This document shows, in pieces, positions 7,865 to 9,581 of a stretch of DNA of 9,581 bases. The DNA is from an uncultured Collinsella sp. GTDB taxonomy: Bacteria > Actinomycetota > Coriobacteriia > Coriobacteriales > Coriobacteriaceae. Below the pieces are notes generated by a model. The model was not told the origin of the DNA and did no database searches. It saw only the letters and a program-made list of their open reading frames with translations. The stretch covers positions 1 to 9,581 of the forward strand of contig CABSMV010000075.1 in NCBI GenBank assembly GCA_902478935.1, given 5' to 3'. The translations under genes were made by a program, and so were the position numbers. The first letter of the stretch is position 1. Each line of letters starts with the position of its first letter.

Positions 7865-8383
7865 TTACGCCTCGTTTTCGATGGTGGCGCGGGCACGCTC
7901 GGCGGTCAGCTCCGCCAAACGCTCCTCGTCTACCAGGGTGAGGCCCTTGGTCGGGCACGCCTCGGCACACGCCGGACCGCCGGGACGGTCCACGCACAGG
8001 TCGCACTTGAGCACGAAGCTCTTAGTCTGCGAACCCACTCGCACGTCACCCATCAAGACGGGGACCTGCGTGGTCGCCACGCTCACGGCGCCAAAGGGGC
8101 ATGCCATGACGCAGCTCTTGCAGCCGATGCAGTTGTCCTCGTTGACGCCGATGCGATGGTTCTTTGGATCAAAGAACAAGGCGCCCGTAGGACAGGCCTT
8201 CGCGCACGGGGCATCCTCGCAGTGATGGCAAGCCACCGGTGCGGAGATCTCGTACGTACGCGTCACGCGCAGGCGCGGCGCGGCGATGTTACCGGGAATA
8301 TCGTGTGCCTCGATGCACGCCGCCATACAGGTTTGGCACCCAATGCAGCGTGAAGAATCAGCCACGACTCGTTTATTGCCCAT
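7865..8383 (-). CDS. hydN: HydN-like four-cluster ferredoxin, partner of formate dehydrogenase H
   Basis: 172 residues, against about 175 in E. coli HydN, an electron-transfer protein tied to formate dehydrogenase H activity. Four [4Fe-4S] motifs are intact: Cys13/16/19/23, Cys52/55/60/64, Cys85/88/91/95 and Cys127/130/139/143. CDLCVDRPGGPACAEACPT (127-145) and the helical tail with LAELTAERAR resemble HydN (CDLC-HREDGPACMAACPT; LEQLSAEKRR) more than HyfA, although the two proteins here are paralogues. Start ATG 8383-8381 was chosen because AGGAGGGAG lies 8 nt upstream and the protein then begins as HydN does; an in-frame ATG at 8458 would add 25 residues without similarity. It is the first gene of the cluster, 74 bp before fdhF. 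HycB is an alternative name for the role. Confidence 0.88.
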   Translation of the reverse strand: MGNKRVVADSSRCIGCQTCMAACIEAHDIPGNIAAPRLRVTRTYEISAPVACHHCEDAPCAKACPTGALFFDPKNHRIGVNEDNCIGCKSCVMACPFGAVSVATTQVPVLMGDVRVGSQTKSFVLKCDLCVDRPGGPACAEACPTKGLTLVDEERLAELTAERARATIENEA

Positions 8384-8435
8384 GTTGTTCACTCCCTCCT
8401 GAATCCCATGCCGGAGAGACCCTGTCGACGTTACC

Positions 8436-8498
8436 CCGGACCGCCCGTGGTCCGGCATCGGCGTATCGAGCGCATGCGGCGAAACAGGCGCTTCGATA
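8436..8498 (-). promoter_or_regulatory. Two hairpins in the presumed hydN leader RNA
   Basis: CCGGACC (8436-8442) pairs with GGTCCGG (8449-8455) around a 6-base loop. Next to it TATCGAGCGC (8464-8473) pairs with GCGCTTCGATA (8488-8498) except for one bulged base, around a 14-base loop. Both lie 53-115 bp upstream of the hydN start and would be in its 5' untranslated RNA if transcription begins further right. Neither is followed by a U-run on the minus strand. A regulatory leader is possible; no known riboswitch class is recognised. Confidence 0.4.
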
Positions 8499-8561
8499 GA
8501 GTTCCTCCAACGATATACAGGCTAAATATACGCAGTTGCAGGTGGCAAACTTGAGCATAGG

Positions 8562-8592
8562 CCCTGCAATACGGGTGTATTGCAGGGGTTTT
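8562..8592 (+). terminator. Perfect 11-bp inverted repeat with short T-run (terminator-like or operator)
   Basis: CCCTGCAATAC (8562-8572) and GTATTGCAGGG (8577-8587) are perfect 11-bp complements separated by GGGT, followed on the plus strand by GTTTT. That is the form of a weak plus-strand terminator, but no plus-strand gene lies upstream, so it would only stop transcripts running antisense to hydN. Alternatively it is a binding site for a dimeric regulator of the hydN promoter. Its arms contain GTATTGC, similar to the GTATTAC of the direct repeats to the right. Confidence 0.5.
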
Positions 8593-8631
8593 GGCAGGTT
8601 GGAATTATTCTCTAGAAGCTATAAAGGTGAG

Positions 8632-8698
8632 TGTATTACATGCGTACGCCTCTGAGATTTTTACGCGCTCTCATTTTGGATGTATTACGCTTGTATAC
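8632..8698 (+). repeat. Pair of direct repeats TGTATTAC-N4-GTAYRC
   Basis: TGTATTAC-ATGC-GTACGC (8632-8649) and TGTATTAC-GCTT-GTATAC (8681-8698) share 12 defined bases plus two purine/pyrimidine-conserved positions, 49 bp apart in the same orientation. A weaker third copy, TGTATTGC, occurs at 8576-8583 within the inverted repeat. The arrangement resembles repeated regulator sites. It was found by eye. Confidence 0.45.
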
Positions 8699-8702
8699 GT
8701 GT

Positions 8703-8741
8703 TAATGGTTATTTACTTGAGTGAAATAAAGTAATGGTTAT
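8703..8741 (+). repeat. 10-bp direct repeat TAATGGTTAT
   Basis: Identical copies at 8703-8712 and 8732-8741, start-to-start distance 29 bp. The second copy overlaps the putative -10 box of the toxin-antitoxin promoter and the first lies just upstream of its -35 box. TTACTT (8713-8718) and AAGTAA (8729-8734) also form an inverted repeat between them. Confidence 0.4.
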
Positions 8742-8744
8742 AAG
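8717..8744 (+). promoter_or_regulatory. Putative sigma-70-type promoter of the toxin-antitoxin genes
   Basis: TTGAGT (8717-8722) and TATAAG (8739-8744) are spaced by 16 bp and match the vegetative consensus at 4/6 and 5/6 positions. The predicted start would be near 8751, about 60 bp before the antitoxin start codon. A second -35-like TTGACC (8772-8777) has no good -10 partner. Confidence 0.45.
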
Positions 8745-8756
8745 ATTCTAAGATGT

Positions 8757-8768
8757 CGGTATATACCG
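8757..8768 (+). promoter_or_regulatory. Palindrome CGGTATATACCG, candidate antitoxin operator
   Basis: A perfect 12-bp palindrome directly after the presumed transcription start, enclosed by a wider inverted pair GTCGG (8755-8759) and CCGAC (8776-8780). RelB/DinJ antitoxins have a ribbon-helix-helix DNA-binding fold and usually repress their own promoter through such palindromes, so autoregulation is a reasonable inference. Confidence 0.5.
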
Positions 8769-8811
8769 CATTTGACCGACTATATTGCACGCTAGCTAAG
8801 GGAGGCCAGTG

Positions 8812-9135
8812 ATGTCATCGACGCAAAAACGAGCCATCCTGCAGGTGCGCATTCGCGAAGAGGACAAACAGCATGCCGAGCGCCTCTACGACGCCATGGG
8901 CACATCGCTCGCCGAGGCTGTCCGTCTATTTGTCGCGCAAAGCATTTTGATGCGCAAGCTTCCCTTTCAGCCGGTCGCCGTGCGCTCAAAGGACGGCACC
9001 GCCGCCTATGGATCGCTCAAAGCATATGGGGACCCCAATCGCCGCTCCGAGGAGCGCAATGCCTGGATTGAGTACCTTGCTACAGAATGCGACGATTCGA
9101 TTTTGGGTCCCGAGGAAGTAGATATCCATGAGTAG
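8812..9135 (+). CDS. RelB/DinJ-family antitoxin
   Basis: 107 residues. Residues about 9-48 form the ribbon-helix-helix module typical of RelB/DinJ: a beta strand (ILQVRI, 8-13), a helix (EEDKQHAERLYDAMG, 15-29) and a second helix opening with the family mark TSLAEAVRLF (30-39), ending in KLPF. The rest (about 56-107) is charged and acidic at the end (GPEEVDIHE), suited to wrapping a toxin. ATG 8812 is preferred over the in-frame GTG at 8809 because AAGGGAGG sits 6 nt upstream of the ATG but only 3 nt from the GTG. It overlaps the next gene by 8 bp, the usual translational coupling of toxin-antitoxin pairs. It likely represses its own promoter. Confidence 0.85.
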   Translation: MSSTQKRAILQVRIREEDKQHAERLYDAMGTSLAEAVRLFVAQSILMRKLPFQPVAVRSKDGTAAYGSLKAYGDPNRRSEERNAWIEYLATECDDSILGPEEVDIHE

Positions 9136-9581
9136 CACCATCATCGACGAGACCGTCATCCTGCGCTACCTGCTTAATGACGACGAAGTTCTATCACCGC
9201 GCGCCGCCAAGGTCATCGCCATGCGCACCGCTCGTGTCTATCCCGAAATCATCACGCGCGTCGTGGTCACGCTGCGCGACGTCTATAAGGTTCCCCGCGT
9301 TGAGATTGCTGCGGCCATGAAGAAGCTGCTCGATGACGTCATGGTCGACGAGCCCACCGTTGTCGCCCTTGCTATCAAACTCTTTGGCAAGACCCATATG
9401 GACTTTACCGACTGCCTCCTCGCAGCCCGAACCGCCATCTACAACGATGATGTCGTGAGCTTTGGCAAGCCCATCATCCAAGGCATGATCGATTACCGCC
9501 GCCAGCGCCAAACCGCTGCCGACGCTCGCGACCGCGCCGCCGAAGCCCGCAGCCGAAGCACCGACTCCACCATCGACAAAC
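9128..9581 (+). CDS. PIN-domain protein, presumed toxin (VapC-like), 3'-incomplete
   Basis: Starts at ATG 9128, inside the last codons of the antitoxin, and stays open for 151 codons to the window end; no stop is seen. Residues 5-121 fit a PIN nuclease domain: IIDETVILRYLLNDD (5-19) with the first catalytic Asp7, VYKVPRVEI (52-60), and DFTDCLLAA (92-100) with the third acidic residue Asp95. PIN toxins cleave RNA with four acidic residues. Here the usual Glu in the second position seems to be Arg44 (IITRVVVTL, where relatives have a form like VLAEVVYVL), and the last Asp seems to be Gly113 (VVSFGKPI, relatives VVTFDK). Residues from 122 on form an Arg/Ala/Gln/Glu-rich, probably helical tail beyond the domain. 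It may be an inactive or divergent toxin. RelB-type antitoxins more often pair with RelE/YafQ toxins. Confidence 0.8.
   Translation, partial: MSSTIIDETVILRYLLNDDEVLSPRAAKVIAMRTARVYPEIITRVVVTLRDVYKVPRVEIAAAMKKLLDDVMVDEPTVVALAIKLFGKTHMDFTDCLLAARTAIYNDDVVSFGKPIIQGMIDYRRQRQTAADARDRAAEARSRSTDSTIDK

Larger units (their letters stand above)
8384..8811. other. Divergent 428-bp intergenic region, hydN operon / toxin-antitoxin
   Basis: No supported gene is present. The hydN side (8384-8500) is GC-rich and holds inverted repeats that would fold in the hydN leader RNA. The middle and right (about 8590-8790) are clearly more AT-rich than the genes and hold direct repeats, a palindrome and a plausible plus-strand promoter. 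For the minus strand I see only an isolated -10-like TATATT (8530-8525), with no convincing -35 and no TGGCA/TTGC pair of a sigma-54 promoter, so the start of the hydN transcript is not located. Confidence 0.8.

Noticed and set aside
8384..8458. Extended N-terminus for HydN from an ATG at 8458
   Set aside because: The extra 25 residues lack family similarity, and the strong AGGAGGGAG serves the ATG at 8383.
8373..8558. Minus-strand 61-codon ORF upstream of hydN as a leader peptide
   Set aside because: No good ribosome binding site, no recognisable features, and it overlaps the hydN start; probably chance.
8384..8811. Sigma-54/FhlA promoter, FNR or CRP box
   Set aside because: No TGGCA-N-TTGC pair in proper spacing and no good TTGAT-N4-ATCAA or TGTGA-N6-TCACA match was found by eye on either strand.
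9194..9511. Minus-strand ORF over the PIN gene
   Set aside because: Antisense shadow; the plus-strand frame overlaps the antitoxin in typical fashion and fits the PIN fold.
1..9581. tRNA, rRNA, CRISPR arrays or native insertion sequences
   Set aside because: None were seen; the only transposon-end sequence is the library adapter.

Overview
The window suggests a high-GC, anaerobic, gut-type actinobacterium of the class Coriobacteriia (Collinsella/Olsenella-like). This is an inference from GC-rich codon use, strong AGGAGG-type ribosome binding sites, a selenoprotein formate dehydrogenase beside a Hyf-type hydrogenase, and an actinobacterial-looking toxin-antitoxin pair. No marker gene is present to prove the taxon. 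The sequence is a contig end: its first 39 bases are an Illumina Nextera adapter, not genomic DNA.

Layout. Positions 40-8383 are one minus-strand gene cluster, transcribed right to left: hydN-like ferredoxin (8383-7865), fdhF selenocysteine formate dehydrogenase H (7790-5568, in-frame UGA at 7373-7371), hyfA (5489-4872), hyfB (4879-2861), hyfC (2843-1920), hyfD (1903-446) and hyfE (435 to the adapter junction at 40, so 3'-truncated). The hyf genes are spaced by 10-17 bp or overlap, and each has its own strong ribosome binding site. fdhF and hyfA are separated by 78 bp that hold a strong GC-rich hairpin. Bases 8384-8811 are a gene-free, partly AT-rich region with several inverted and direct repeats. 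To its right, on the plus strand, is a two-gene toxin-antitoxin module: a RelB/DinJ-family antitoxin (8812-9135) overlapped by a PIN-domain protein (from 9128) that runs off the window end.

How the genes work together. FdhF oxidises formate to CO2 at a Mo-bis-MGD/Sec/[4Fe-4S] site. Electrons pass through the four-cluster ferredoxin subunits HyfA and perhaps HydN to a [NiFe]-hydrogenase whose large and small subunits (hyfG, hyfI) would lie beyond the left edge. HyfB, HyfC, HyfD and HyfE, with HyfF expected next, form the membrane arm related to complex I (NuoL, NuoH and NuoM/N-like parts). The cluster is therefore best read as a formate hydrogenlyase of the FHL-2 type, with a dedicated formate dehydrogenase encoded directly upstream; in E. 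coli fdhF is not in the hyf operon.

Points most worth checking: the adapter and the false HyfE C-terminus it creates; the UGA/SECIS in fdhF, which splits the gene in naive annotation; the repeats and structured leader in the 428-bp divergent region; and the PIN protein, which appears to lack two of the four usual catalytic acidic residues and is paired with a RelB-type antitoxin.
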